Notes: generated by a model not told the origin, from the letters alone. A stretch of 64,000 nucleotides of DNA from Azotimanducus chitobiosivorans (GCA_965200235.1 OZ241339.1:2728001-2792000), one strand, 5' to 3'; counted from the stretch's first letter, positions 33,744 to 44,199 are shown. Translations and numbers: made by a program.

Positions 33744-34943
33744 TCACGCGGGCCAAGTCATATCAAGGCGTTCCGGCCCCCGAAAAAACAGATTGAACGG
33801 ATAGTTGAGGCTATCAAGATTCTCGACAGAAAACATCGGCACTCGTTCGATCAATCGGCCGGCCGCGATTTCGGTTTCGATTTTCGCGAGCTGCGCGCCG
33901 AGGCAATAATGTGCGCCGCCGCCAAAGCTTTTGACGCGCTTGATGCGACGCTCTATGTCAAGGACGTCGGGGTCTTGATAGACCGCTTCGTCGCGATTCG
34001 CCGAGGCGAGCAGCAGTATCACCATCTCGCCAGCAAGAATCGTCTGCCCGGCCAGCTCGACATCGGCCTGCGCGACGCGCGGCAATTGCTGCACTGACGA
34101 GTCGTAGCGCAGGAACTCCTCGACGGCCTTGGGCATGAGCGCTGGCGTCTCGCGCAGCTTCTGCAACTCTTCTGGATGCCGGGCGAGGGCGACGATGGAA
34201 TTGCCGATCAAGTTGACAGTGGTTTCATGGCCAGCAACAAAGAGCAGCAGGATGTTGATGATGAGCTCTTCCTCGCTGAGCGCCTCTTCGACCTCGTTCT
34301 TGTGCAGCAGCGCGGAGATCAGGTCATCCTGCGGCTTTGCACGCTTTTCTGCGAACAGCGCCGACAGGTAGTCGCTGAACTCTTCTCGCAAAACGTCTGA
34401 GCGGGCGTTGCGCTCTTTGAGCGTTGTCGCTGGGTCCACGCCGAGGCCTTCGATCAGTCCCATGGAGACCTCGTTGAATCTCGGTCGATCAGTCTCGGGC
34501 ACGCCGAGCATATCGGCGATGATGGTCGAGGGGATGGGCCGTGCGAAATCGCGCATCGCCTCCATGTGCCCGCGCGGAATGATCTCGTCGAGCAGCGAGT
34601 CTACCAATCCGAGGATGCTCGGTCTCATGCCTTCAACGCGGCGCGCGCTGAATGCTTTGACGAAACGGCTGCGGATTCTCGTGTGATCCGGCGGATCGAT
34701 GTCGAGCATGGAAGTGCGATCAGATAGGTTTTGAGCGTAGGCGGGCAGCCTGTGCTCGGTGCCCGGAAGCGGCTGCTTGCCGAAGCGAGGGTCGCGCAGC
34801 ACAAAGTCCACGTCGGCATCGTGTGCGATCAGCCAGTCGCCGTTCGGCGACTTGACCATGCGCTGTTCTCGCAGAAACGAGAGCGCAGGATAGGGGTCCT
34901 GCACGAAGGCTTTGAGCGCTTCTGGCGTATTGAGGTTTAGCAT
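33744..34943 (-). CDS. Cytochrome P450
   Basis: 399 residues, typical for a soluble bacterial P450. The I-helix oxygen-activation motif VAGHETTV, the K-helix ExxR (EEFLRYDS) and the heme-Cys loop SFGGGAHYCLGAQLAKIE are all clear. It needs ferredoxin and ferredoxin reductase partners, which are not in the window. The gene meets the metallophosphoesterase tail to tail. Substrate not predictable. Confidence 0.95.
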   Translation of the reverse strand: MLNLNTPEALKAFVQDPYPALSFLREQRMVKSPNGDWLIAHDADVDFVLRDPRFGKQPLPGTEHRLPAYAQNLSDRTSMLDIDPPDHTRIRSRFVKAFSARRVEGMRPSILGLVDSLLDEIIPRGHMEAMRDFARPIPSTIIADMLGVPETDRPRFNEVSMGLIEGLGVDPATTLKERNARSDVLREEFSDYLSALFAEKRAKPQDDLISALLHKNEVEEALSEEELIINILLLFVAGHETTVNLIGNSIVALARHPEELQKLRETPALMPKAVEEFLRYDSSVQQLPRVAQADVELAGQTILAGEMVILLLASANRDEAVYQDPDVLDIERRIKRVKSFGGGAHYCLGAQLAKIETEIAAGRLIERVPMFSVENLDSLNYPFNLFFRGPERLDMTWPA

Positions 34944-35010
34944 CTCGTTCAGTATTTCAACACGAGGGCGGTGACGCGCCTACAATACACGCCCGACACG
35001 TTTTTGTTGC

Positions 35011-35087
35011 GGGCTCGTAGCTCAGTTGGTTAGAGCAGTGGACTCATAATCCATTGGTCGTAGGTTCAAGTCCTACCGGGCCCACCA
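35011..35087 (+). tRNA. tRNA with CAU anticodon (Met or Ile2)
   Basis: A 77-base cloverleaf with a 7-bp acceptor (GGGCTCG/CGGGCCC, one G-T pair), D arm GCTCAGTTGGTTAGAGC, anticodon arm with loop CTCATAA, T arm GTAGG/CCTAC with loop TTCAAGT, and encoded CCA. It is elongator rather than initiator in form. The variable loop and T arm (TTGGTCG...GGTTCAAGTCC) resemble tRNA-Ile2, whose CAU is lysidine-modified by TilS; elongator Met cannot be excluded. Confidence 0.92.
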
Positions 35088-35118
35088 CACCACACTGGGC
35101 TTTGCTGTAGCTCGTGCC

Positions 35119-38100
35119 TCACGGCGTCAACGGAAGCTCAGCGTCGAGCACTATCAAGCCGTGCTCATTGCGCACCTGCACATGCTTGGCGGCGGCAACG
35201 AAAGGCACACGCACGCTAAACGCCGCTTCACCAGATTCTCCGGCCGAATGCACGGTCAAGGGCTGTTGGTGGAGGATGGACCGATCACCGCCGATCAGCG
35301 ACAAGGCATACGGCGCATCCACAGGCATATCCTTGGGGGCGAGCGCACTCACGCTCGTGCGATACAGCGACCAAATGCCAAACGCATCAACGCTGCCAGT
35401 GATGGCGATGCTCTTGGGGACCGGCATATCACGGAAATTGCCTCGGGCGGCTGCTGCGCTTGGGCTGAATCGCGTTCTCACGGCGCTCGCTTGCGCACTA
35501 GGCTGACCATCGCTCGGCGCGAGGCTGAGCCGATGATCGATCGCCTTGCGGAAGTGATAATCGGAAACAAACGCTGGCTCGCAGTTGCTCATGAAGTCGT
35601 AGTAGCGATCATGCGGCGCAACGAATCTTGATTCGCTGAACCACCAGCCGGAATTCGGTCCCGTGCCACCCCCCAAGTACGGATAATCGTCATCGACGCT
35701 GCCGCCTGCGCTGCAGCCATCGTCAACATGCTTCAATCCGAGGTTGTGGCCGATTTCCTGCGCCTGAGCAATGTTGCCGCCACAGCCATTCAATGGATCA
35801 TGCGCTGCGCTGAGGCTAATCCCGATGCCTTGGAAGGCGTATCCGCAGGGGCTGCCATCGCCGGCATGTTCGAATATGCCGTGCCACAGCTCGCCTTCGC
35901 GCGCTTCGCTGCCCCATTCGTGCAGCAATTCAAGCGCAGCGTCTCGAATGCGCCATTCGCGGGCGAGGTAGTCGTGCGTCGCGCCGACACTCGCATCGTA
36001 GTCGTCTGCGATCGGCAAGAAGTCGTAGACGTTCCGCATGTACGCTTGGGTAGAGATTGCATTGGGCGTCCGGCTGTCGGTGCGAATTGGAATGAAGCGG
36101 ATGCTGAAATCCGGCAGGGATGTGGCAGACACGGGAACACGCAGCGAATCCATGCTGCTGCCGTCGTCGAGCTGCTGTTCGGCCCCAAGCGAGACGATCA
36201 TCTCAATGGTGTTTTGCAGAACGCTGCCCGGGAGACGAAACAGGGCGACGGATTGCCAGCCAGCACCGCCGCGCTCACTCCCGATTTGCTCGGCGATTTC
36301 GGCCAAGGGTTCCGGTTCCGCGGCCTCTTCCTGCTCTTCGTCCGCGCTCATGTCTTGCACGCTCACGCGCACCTCAGATGCCTCGCGCGCTTGGTGGGTG
36401 GTATGCACGGCCACGACAGTCTCACGTCCTGCGATGAGCGGCAGGTGACTCGTCAGCCCGTCGTGCGCACGCTCCCACGCCGTCGCAAGCGGCCCTTGGT
36501 AGAACTCGACGCGCGTCACAACAGGAAGTGTGTTGACGTTTGGATTGAGCGGGTCGGCGTCGTCCGTATCCGCGATGCCGTCGTTGTCGTCGTCAGCATC
36601 GGCGCTGTTGCCCATTCCATCGGAATCGCTGTCGAGCGTCTCGTTCGCATCGAATGGAAAATCATCCGCCACGTCTCCGACACCATCGCCGTCACTGTCT
36701 GCCCACTCAATCGAGTCATGGGGAAACTTGTCGATGAAGTCCTCATAGCCGTCGCCGTCGGTGTCGCCCACGACATAGGCGAGGTCGATGATGCGATCAG
36801 CGAGGCCATCAACGGCATCGATCGCTGCAAAGTCTTCGCGAGCAAGCAGCAGCACCGAATCGCCGTTGCCGATCAGCAGATGCGGGCGCACGCCGGGAGC
36901 AGAACGGCCAGCGAGCGCCAGATGCTGCCGATAGCGCTCGCGAGGTGCCGAAGGCACCAGTCTCCAATCTTGTCGACCGCTCGCCAGATTCGCAAGGCGA
37001 GCGTTCGTTGCACCGCGCGCCTGTCCGAGGGTGCGATCTGATAGCTGATAGATCACGGCGCCAGTGGCGAGCAAGATGTCCTCGTATGACGCTTCGAACA
37101 CCGGCGCGCCGTGTAGGAGGTTGTATGAAGCGGCGACTTCGGCGCGTGCGCGCGCTTCGATATCGCCCAGTTCGGCCATGTCGCCGACTGCGAATCGCTG
37201 CCACCAGTCGGACCAGCGTGCGGAGCGCTCGGTTCGCCAAGAGATGCCGCCGCGCGCTTCGTGCAGATGGACCACGCCATCGGCATCGCGATCAAGCGAC
37301 GGCAGCTCTCTGCCGGAAATGAAGAAGGTATGGTGCTCGGTAGACACGAGCAAATCGGCACGGAAGTCGCCATCAATATCGGGTAGGGACGCGCCAATGC
37401 TGATCTCATCGTCGGGTGTGCCGAGCAGCTTCCAGGATCTCGGTTCCGCGACAAGTCGTTCGAGCGCCACGCTGCCGTCGGTTTCGCCGTCGGCGCGGTC
37501 TGCTGACAGAAGATCTGATTCCGCGATCCAATACACGGCGCCGATTGATGCGGCGTCCGGTTCGGCACCCGGTGCGCATTGCTTGCAACCGATCGAAAAA
37601 CTCACGCCGCGAGGTACGCGATTGCCGCCTGCGAAGCGCAAGGCATCAATGGGTGCCGCAACTGCGCCTTGCAGCTTCCATGAGTTGGCATGGGCCTGAA
37701 TGTGTGTGAGCCGCAAAATGCCGTCGCTGGCGCCGTCGGCCGCATCGATATCGGCGAGACCTCCCAAGGACAGCACATAGAGGGTTAGCGGTGCGGCGTT
37801 GTCCTCCGAGCCATCGATGGCATTGATTAAAATCTCCACCGAACCGTCAAAGTCGAGGTCACCGACCGGCACGATAAATTCGCCGACATGCTCGCCGCTG
37901 TCCGTACCCGTGATCTGCCATGAACCCGCTTCGGCTGCGATCTCGTCGAGCGTCACGGTGCCATCGAGTGTTCCATCCGCAGCATCGGCGCGGGCAAGGT
38001 CGAGTGGGGAGACCACATACGCGCTGCCATGTCCAGCCACGACAAACTCCGCCACACCGTCGCTATTGATGTCTGCAAGCGTGCGCACTCCGAAGCCTGC

Positions 38101-41100
38101 GCCGTCATCGTCTGCTGTCAGTTTCCATGAATTTGCTTGCCGCGATGCGAGGTCCAGATCGATCAAGCGGTCGCGCTGTCCGTCGGCAGCGTCTGCCGAA
38201 TCGAAGTCAGAGGAGCCCAGCAGATAGACGGCGCTGTTTGTGCCGCGCACGGCGATGAGGAGGTCGTCGTGTCTGTCGCCGTCGACATCGCCAGCGTTGG
38301 CAAGGCCCGAATGCGAATGCCAATCACCCGATGTGAACTCGTAGGAAGCGGCACGTGTGCGATTCGCGTCGTTCGGAAACGCATCCAAGCTGTCTGTCAC
38401 GCCGTCGCGATCAGTGTCGCTGACTGCCGAAGGGTCGGTGGGGAAGGCGTCATCGAGATCCGCCACGCCGTCGTTGTCATCGTCCGTATCGGCTTTGTCG
38501 CCAGTGCCGTCGCCGTCGAAATCGGACGACTCCAACGCGTCGTTTGGAAACGCATCGAACAGGTCGGCGACGCCATCGCCATCTCCATCCGTCTGCTCGT
38601 TGACGTTCAGCGGGAATGGGTCGTCCATGTCCGCGATGCTGTCGTTATCGTCGTCCGGATCAAGGTGGTTGTCGATGCCGTCGTTGTCGGTGTCAAACGG
38701 ATAGGCATCGTCCGCATTGAGGATGCCGTCGGCATCAATGTCGTCGTCCTGACGATCGGCAAGGCCGTCGCCATCTGTGTCGAACTGCCAGCGCGCATCA
38801 CGCGGGAAGGCATCGAGCCGGTCGCCGATGCGGTCGCCGTCGCTGTCCGCCCATTCCGAATCGTCTTCGGGGAAGCTGTCGAGATAGTCAGGGCGCCCGT
38901 CATTGTCATCGTCGGATTCAAGGTGATTGTCGAGGCCGTCCTTGTCGGCGTCACCGCTGATCTCCGCCAGGCTCACAGCGCCGTCCACGCTGCCATCGGC
39001 GCGGTCGAGCACCGATAGGTCGCTCGAGCTCAATAGATACGCTGCGGCCGGCGGCGAGAATGCAGATGCGCGTCTCGAATCATCCCTAGCGCCCATGATC
39101 GATGCGGTTCGCGCGTCAATCTGCGTTGAAACTAGCAGCTCGTGGCGCCCGTCACCGTCCAAATCATCAACGAAGGACATGGCGATAAGGTCGTGATACG
39201 GCCAAGTGAAGCGAAGCGATACCGGCAGCTCGCTGCTGCTATCCGGTACTTTTTGCAAGGCTGAACCGAGAGCGAGCTTGCCGTCGCGCTCGCCGCTTCT
39301 GAGAAAGGCAAGGTCGGCGAGGCCGTCGTCATCAACATCGCCGAACGCGCTTGTGAGCCTCAAGCCGCCGCTGCCATCAAATCGCTGCGTGTGTGCGGCA
39401 TCGAGGCTTGCAAGCGAAATCCTGCGATCAGCCTCGCCGTCTGCGCTATCCGCTGCTGCGAGCGCCATGCCGCGTAGGATGTATGCCGCGTCGGATCGCG
39501 TGCGGCCTGAGACAATCAGGTCGAAATGCCCGTCGCCGTCCATGTCGCCTGCGTGCAGGCTCTGCAGTGCGTCTCGTCCGCCGGTGAGCATCCAGGAATC
39601 CGGAAGTCCGGCAGCGAGTTCGACCTCGACAACGCGGTCGGCGCTGCCGTCAAGGGCATCGGCCGCTGTCAGATCCGACATGGCGATGATGTAGGCGGCG
39701 GCGGTTTCGCCTTGCTGCGACATGATGACTAGCGCAGCGGCACCCTCGCCGTCAAAGTCGCTCGCCGCGGTGACGTATTCAAGGCGATTTCGCGATGTCA
39801 GCTTCCACAGGCCACTATCTTCGCCAAGTTCGGCTAAGGCGAAGCGTGCCGGATTGTCAGCGCTCGTGTCGCGCTCTGCCCAAAGCGCACCCGGGTAAAT
39901 GTAGACGGCGCCTCGGTCGCTGCCATTGGGATGGCCGGCGATGATGAGATCGGCCACGCCGTCGCCATCGAGGTCACCGGGGCCCTCAAGCCTATGCCCG
40001 GCCTGCGCATCTCGGCTGCCAGCGAAGCGTACTTCGTGGTCGAGCGCCGACAAATGCGCGATGTCCACGCTGCCATCTCGCTGTCCGTCCCGCGCATCGG
40101 CCTGCCCCAGTGCGTCTGCGATCGCCGAGAACAAAAAGACCTCGCCAGCGTTCTCAGTGACGGCGCCGCGTTCGACAGCACCGGCTGATGGATTGCCGAG
40201 CGCAAACTCGGCGCGTCCATCGCCATTCAGGTCGCCGACCTCGGTGAGCGAAACGAGTGCGTTGATTGACCATGCAGCGTTGGCATCAAGAAGGTGCTGT
40301 ATCGAAATCGAGCGATCAACCTGCCCGTCGGCGGCATCGGCGGTGGCAAGACCGGACGAGACAACGATGTAGGTGATGCCCGCACCGGAAATCACAAGGT
40401 CGCCTCGACCGTCGCCGTTGATATCTCCTGCGCTGGACAGCCGAGAGGCGAACTCGCGCTGAGCGCCCGCAGCGCGTTCGATGAACCGATACGAAGAGAG
40501 CGTGGTTCGAGCGCCGTCCATCGGAAAGGCGTCGTGTTCATCGACCACGCCATCGGCGTCACTATCCTGAGAGCGTTCGGGATCAAGCGGAAAACGATCA
40601 CGCATATCCGCGACGCCATCGTTGTCATCGTCAAGGTCCGCGTTGTCGCCAAGGCCATCGCCATCATGGTCGCTCCACTCGCGGCGGTCCGAAGGGAATA
40701 GGTCGACTGCGTCATCGACGCCATCGTTGTCGTTGTCCGTGTCGGTGTTGTCGCCAATGCCATCGCCGTCGGCATCGCTCGTTTCGCTTGGATCGGTTGG
40801 AAAGGTATCCCGCGAATCCGGGACGCCGTCGTTGTCATCGTCCGTGTCGGCCTCGTCACCGATGCCGTCCCCATCGGCATCCGACCATTCGTTTGGATCT
40901 AACGGGAAGAGATCATCTTCATCGAGCACGCCATCACCATCTTGGTCGACCCGCCCGGTGCGCCCGCTCATGAGGTTCGACCAAGCGCTCGCGCCTTCGT
41001 TGTTGACCGCGCGCACCCGTACTTGGTAGGCGGTGTTGGCGGTCAGTCCGGAGAGCGTCGTACGGGTACCTGTCACCAAGGTTTGCCGAGTCCACGATGT

Positions 41101-42933
41101 GGCACCGGACACGCGGTACTCCAAGTCATACGAAGAGATCGTCGGACCGTCGTTCGCTGGTGTGGTCCACGACACCCTAAGAGTTGTCGCAGAGTCAGTT
41201 TGGATGGTTGGTGCGCTCGGCCGGCTCGGCGGTTCGTCGATGTCGTCGACACGGATTTGTACGGATGCCGATGCCCTCGCGCCGAAACCATCCTCGGCGC
41301 TCACAGTCACTTGATACGTGGATTTGGCTTCGTAGTTGAGGGTGCGGCTCGTGCGCAATTGCCCGTTCGAAGCAGTGACGCGAAAGGCTGCGGCATCCGT
41401 CCCTCCGAGCCGGTAGGTCAGTGAATCGCCATCGGGATCACTTGCGGTAACCGGGCTTCCGATGGTCCGATTGCTCGGCGTGTTCTCGTTTACGCGCCGC
41501 TCATAGCTCGTTGCGGCGAAGATCGGTACACTGTTGCTCGCGGTGGTCGCGCTGGCCGTGTTGGAGACAACGCCCCTGCCAACCGAATTGATCGCTGTGA
41601 CGCGGTAGTGCCTAGTGCTGCGCGGCGCGAGGTTTCTGTGCGAATAGTTGGTACGGGTGTTCGACGTATTGGGGACGAGCGAGCGCCAGTTGCGGCCGGC
41701 GTCCAAAGACACTTCAATGCGGTAGCCGGAGATGGCGGCGCCGCCGTTGCTCGATGGCGCCGACCACGACAGGTTGATTTGCTCACGCCCGCTCGCCGTG
41801 GCGGTGAGCGTGCGTGGCGCATCCGGCACGGTGGCCGAAGGCTGGTCGTCATTGACAATGGTGCCGGTCGCGGTCGCAGGCGATGGAAGCGTGCCGTTGC
41901 CGGTCAGATTGCTGAGCGTCACGGTGAAGGTTTCGTTGTTCTCTATTTGCGTGTCGCCTTGCACCCCGACGGTGATGTTCTTGCGCGTCTCCCCAGCGCT
42001 GAAAGTCAAGGTGCCGTTGGCAGCCGTGTAGTCGCTGCCTGCGGTAGCAGTGTCGCCTGTCGCGCTCGAGGTGGCCCAGTCAAGGCTGATGCTTGCGCTA
42101 GCGGCGCGGTCGAGTTCGACGGTGAAGGTGAGATCAGTTTCGCCGCTGTCGCCTTCGGTGACGCTCGCGTCGGCGATTGTGACCTTGCTCGCGGGCGGTG
42201 TCTGCAATTCGAAGGTGATTCGCGCCAAGGGATTGTTGCGGAACAGTCCGGTGTTGCGGATGCTCGTGATCGTTTCGTGTGGATCAACATCGCCGCCGCC
42301 CAAGCTCCAGTGGACACCTTGCTCGGTGCCAGCGTCGTAGGGGTAGAGGTCTAGCTGAACGCGATCTTGCCATGCTCCGTTTTGGTAGAGCGGTACGCTG
42401 TCAACGCCGACAAACCAGTCAGGTGTCGGCGCAATCATGGATAGGACGCTCACCAGCGGATGGCTTGTTTTGACGGTGAAGGTGGTCGAAACAGTCTGTG
42501 TGGTACCAATGTTACTTGTGCCAGCGGCGATAATGCCGTCTGTGTTGGCGTTGGCGCTGATCTCTGAGCGAAGCGTGCCCGTGTTGCCGAACTCCGCAAC
42601 AAGTTCGACGCCTGCGCTGGCAGTGCCGCCGCTGCGCCAAATGCGCGTGCTCGAATTGTGCTTGGCGCCGATCACCTGCGTGAAATGCGCATTGCTCGGC
42701 AGACTTGTATCGGTGATTTCGTCCGCTGTCCAGAGACCTTGGAAGGTCATCTTGTACGTCACTGAATCCTGCGCGTACAGCGGCGCGCACAGGCACGTGC
42801 CGAGAATCAGCCAAAGGCCAGCATAAGCCGCGCGAACAGCCGAAAAGCCGCGCTGTATCGGTAATCCTCCCATTCGAGTGCCGCAACCATTGAGGGTGGG
42901 GTGCGGAGAATGCCAGAGTGCGCTTGCTTTCAC
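35119..42933 (-). CDS. 2604-residue secreted mosaic protein: spondin, Calx-beta, FN3, cadherin, TSP3, FG-GAP and metzincin-like domains
   Basis: The start is probably 42873 (MGGLPIQRG), giving a signal peptide ending APLYAQ. Approximate order on the longer frame: Spondin_N 60-250, Calx-beta 250-370, FN3 375-465, cadherin-like 470-565, FN3 570-660, thrombospondin-type-3 Ca-binding repeats 663-811 (DxDxDG units), FG-GAP/integrin-like repeats 811-1324, TSP3 1324-1514, FG-GAP 1514-2054, TSP3 2054-2133, metallopeptidase-like domain to about 2500. The metzincin motif reads QEIGHNLGLKH with Gln for the first zinc His; a Met-turn-like YDFMSN follows. It is probably exported or surface-bound, Ca-stabilised, and adhesive or degradative. 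Loss of the first His suggests altered or lost protease activity. Confidence 0.88.
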   Translation of the reverse strand: MKASALWHSPHPTLNGCGTRMGGLPIQRGFSAVRAAYAGLWLILGTCLCAPLYAQDSVTYKMTFQGLWTADEITDTSLPSNAHFTQVIGAKHNSSTRIWRSGGTASAGVELVAEFGNTGTLRSEISANANTDGIIAAGTSNIGTTQTVSTTFTVKTSHPLVSVLSMIAPTPDWFVGVDSVPLYQNGAWQDRVQLDLYPYDAGTEQGVHWSLGGGDVDPHETITSIRNTGLFRNNPLARITFELQTPPASKVTIADASVTEGDSGETDLTFTVELDRAASASISLDWATSSATGDTATAGSDYTAANGTLTFSAGETRKNITVGVQGDTQIENNETFTVTLSNLTGNGTLPSPATATGTIVNDDQPSATVPDAPRTLTATASGREQINLSWSAPSSNGGAAISGYRIEVSLDAGRNWRSLVPNTSNTRTNYSHRNLAPRSTRHYRVTAINSVGRGVVSNTASATTASNSVPIFAATSYERRVNENTPSNRTIGSPVTASDPDGDSLTYRLGGTDAAAFRVTASNGQLRTSRTLNYEAKSTYQVTVSAEDGFGARASASVQIRVDDIDEPPSRPSAPTIQTDSATTLRVSWTTPANDGPTISSYDLEYRVSGATSWTRQTLVTGTRTTLSGLTANTAYQVRVRAVNNEGASAWSNLMSGRTGRVDQDGDGVLDEDDLFPLDPNEWSDADGDGIGDEADTDDDNDGVPDSRDTFPTDPSETSDADGDGIGDNTDTDNDNDGVDDAVDLFPSDRREWSDHDGDGLGDNADLDDDNDGVADMRDRFPLDPERSQDSDADGVVDEHDAFPMDGARTTLSSYRFIERAAGAQREFASRLSSAGDINGDGRGDLVISGAGITYIVVSSGLATADAADGQVDRSISIQHLLDANAAWSINALVSLTEVGDLNGDGRAEFALGNPSAGAVERGAVTENAGEVFLFSAIADALGQADARDGQRDGSVDIAHLSALDHEVRFAGSRDAQAGHRLEGPGDLDGDGVADLIIAGHPNGSDRGAVYIYPGALWAERDTSADNPARFALAELGEDSGLWKLTSRNRLEYVTAASDFDGEGAAALVIMSQQGETAAAYIIAMSDLTAADALDGSADRVVEVELAAGLPDSWMLTGGRDALQSLHAGDMDGDGHFDLIVSGRTRSDAAYILRGMALAAADSADGEADRRISLASLDAAHTQRFDGSGGLRLTSAFGDVDDDGLADLAFLRSGERDGKLALGSALQKVPDSSSELPVSLRFTWPYHDLIAMSFVDDLDGDGRHELLVSTQIDARTASIMGARDDSRRASAFSPPAAAYLLSSSDLSVLDRADGSVDGAVSLAEISGDADKDGLDNHLESDDDNDGRPDYLDSFPEDDSEWADSDGDRIGDRLDAFPRDARWQFDTDGDGLADRQDDDIDADGILNADDAYPFDTDNDGIDNHLDPDDDNDSIADMDDPFPLNVNEQTDGDGDGVADLFDAFPNDALESSDFDGDGTGDKADTDDDNDGVADLDDAFPTDPSAVSDTDRDGVTDSLDAFPNDANRTRAASYEFTSGDWHSHSGLANAGDVDGDRHDDLLIAVRGTNSAVYLLGSSDFDSADAADGQRDRLIDLDLASRQANSWKLTADDDGAGFGVRTLADINSDGVAEFVVAGHGSAYVVSPLDLARADAADGTLDGTVTLDEIAAEAGSWQITGTDSGEHVGEFIVPVGDLDFDGSVEILINAIDGSEDNAAPLTLYVLSLGGLADIDAADGASDGILRLTHIQAHANSWKLQGAVAAPIDALRFAGGNRVPRGVSFSIGCKQCAPGAEPDAASIGAVYWIAESDLLSADRADGETDGSVALERLVAEPRSWKLLGTPDDEISIGASLPDIDGDFRADLLVSTEHHTFFISGRELPSLDRDADGVVHLHEARGGISWRTERSARWSDWWQRFAVGDMAELGDIEARARAEVAASYNLLHGAPVFEASYEDILLATGAVIYQLSDRTLGQARGATNARLANLASGRQDWRLVPSAPRERYRQHLALAGRSAPGVRPHLLIGNGDSVLLLAREDFAAIDAVDGLADRIIDLAYVVGDTDGDGYEDFIDKFPHDSIEWADSDGDGVGDVADDFPFDANETLDSDSDGMGNSADADDDNDGIADTDDADPLNPNVNTLPVVTRVEFYQGPLATAWERAHDGLTSHLPLIAGRETVVAVHTTHQAREASEVRVSVQDMSADEEQEEAAEPEPLAEIAEQIGSERGGAGWQSVALFRLPGSVLQNTIEMIVSLGAEQQLDDGSSMDSLRVPVSATSLPDFSIRFIPIRTDSRTPNAISTQAYMRNVYDFLPIADDYDASVGATHDYLAREWRIRDAALELLHEWGSEAREGELWHGIFEHAGDGSPCGYAFQGIGISLSAAHDPLNGCGGNIAQAQEIGHNLGLKHVDDGCSAGGSVDDDYPYLGGGTGPNSGWWFSESRFVAPHDRYYDFMSNCEPAFVSDYHFRKAIDHRLSLAPSDGQPSAQASAVRTRFSPSAAAARGNFRDMPVPKSIAITGSVDAFGIWSLYRTSVSALAPKDMPVDAPYALSLIGGDRSILHQQPLTVHSAGESGEAAFSVRVPFVAAAKHVQVRNEHGLIVLDAELPLTP

Positions 42934-42997
42934 AAGCGGCCCAAGCGCAAAAAGGACAGGTTAGACTATCGGCGAAGAAGTAAAAGGAACTATCAGC

Positions 42998-43690
42998 ATG
43001 GTCAATTTCGTGGTCTACGGCTCGCCCTTGTCGCCGTTCGTGCGCAAGGTGGAGGCCGTGCTCACATCCAAGGGCGCTGCATACGATTTCGAGAATGTCA
43101 ACATCATGGACATGCCGGACTGGTTTGTCGAAATCAGCCCGGCACGCCGTATTCCTGTGTTGCGCGACCGAGATGTCGGTGCTGAAGGCGTGCCCGGCAC
43201 GATTGCGGACTCGTCCGCCATCTGCCTTTACCTTGACCGCAAACTTGACACGGGACTCTATGGCAAGACAGCCTTCGAAGCCGGTCGCGTGGCCTGGTTC
43301 GAAGAATATGCCGACACCGAGCTTGCCATGAACATCGGCATGCACATGTTCAGGCCGCTGGTGTTTCCGCTCTTCACTGGTGGCAAGCCCGACCTCGACA
43401 CGGCGCGCAAGGCGTTCAACCAAGCGCTGCCGCCACGCTTTGACTACTTGGAATCCGCGCTGCAAGACTCGGCTTATTTCGTGGCAGACAGATTCTCCCT
43501 TGCCGACATCGCGGTTGGCGCACTGATGTCGCAACTCGGGCTGGTGGCCGAACTGCCAAGCAAGGAGCGCTGGCCAGCCCTGATCAAGCACTGCGAGATG
43601 ATCAAGGCGCACCCGACCTTTACCGACAACCTCGCGACCTGCGAAAAAGTGCTCAGCAGATTTCTGCCGGAGAAATTCGACCTCTCGTAA
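42998..43690 (+). CDS. Glutathione S-transferase family protein
   Basis: 230 residues. The thioredoxin-fold N-terminal domain shows YGSPLSPFVRKVEAVLTSKG, with Ser at the catalytic position, followed by RRIPVLRDRD and DSSAICLYLDRK (SNAIL-like glutathione site). The helical C-terminal domain has FSLADIAVG, the N-capping motif. It conjugates or reduces substrates with glutathione. It is divergent from the giant protein gene with a 64-base gap. Confidence 0.9.
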   Translation: MVNFVVYGSPLSPFVRKVEAVLTSKGAAYDFENVNIMDMPDWFVEISPARRIPVLRDRDVGAEGVPGTIADSSAICLYLDRKLDTGLYGKTAFEAGRVAWFEEYADTELAMNIGMHMFRPLVFPLFTGGKPDLDTARKAFNQALPPRFDYLESALQDSAYFVADRFSLADIAVGALMSQLGLVAELPSKERWPALIKHCEMIKAHPTFTDNLATCEKVLSRFLPEKFDLS

Positions 43691-43792
43691 GACAAGAGCT
43701 TCCTTAATTCATTCCGCTACTCGCGCAATCCTTCATGCTGTCCGGCGCTGTGCGCCGTCGCGGGTGGATGCAGATGGGTGCCTATCTGTCTG

Positions 43793-44197
43793 CTATAGCG
43801 ATGCCGGAAAGTCGAACATAGGATTCCGCTTCAAGGAAGCATCAAAGGTGTAGGTCGTGGTAGCGCCTGAAGCTGTCGCCGACAAGCCGATCATGTAGTC
43901 GGAAAAGTCGGCAGGCCCTCTTTCATACTGCGCGACTGCCTGACTCACCGCAGATCGATTCGCAAAGGAAAACGGCTCCGTTTCTAGCAGGAGCCGAAGC
44001 GTCTCGACAATCTCAAGCCTTGATTGGGCGTAAAGCGATTTCAAAACCCAAGCGAGCTCGCAAAGCACGATGTCGGGCAGCAGCACATGATCATTCGCGT
44101 TGACCGCACGCTCCATGAGCGCTCGCGCTCTTTTCGCTTGGTTCTCGTCATCGACTATGAGCAATCGGAGCAGCACATTAGTGTCAAAGGCAATCAC
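43793..44197 (-). CDS. VapC-type PIN-domain toxin
   Basis: 134 residues. PIN residues in order: MIAFDTNVLLRLL (first Asp), PDIVLCELAWVL (Glu), ADFSDYMIG (Asp) and TYTFDASL (last Asp). It starts two bases after the AbrB-type antitoxin stop. It is predicted to cleave RNA, usually tRNA or rRNA, when antitoxin is removed. Confidence 0.9.
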   Translation of the reverse strand: MIAFDTNVLLRLLIVDDENQAKRARALMERAVNANDHVLLPDIVLCELAWVLKSLYAQSRLEIVETLRLLLETEPFSFANRSAVSQAVAQYERGPADFSDYMIGLSATASGATTTYTFDASLKRNPMFDFPASL

Positions 44198-44199
44198 TT

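Noticed and set aside
35011..35087. tRNA as an attachment site for an integrated island
   Set aside because: No integrase gene and no repeat of the tRNA 3' end seen in the window.
35728..37041. 437-residue plus-strand frame inside the giant gene
   Set aside because: It is the antisense of the repetitive, GC-rich exoprotein gene; composition is Ala/Val/Arg-rich without any family match.
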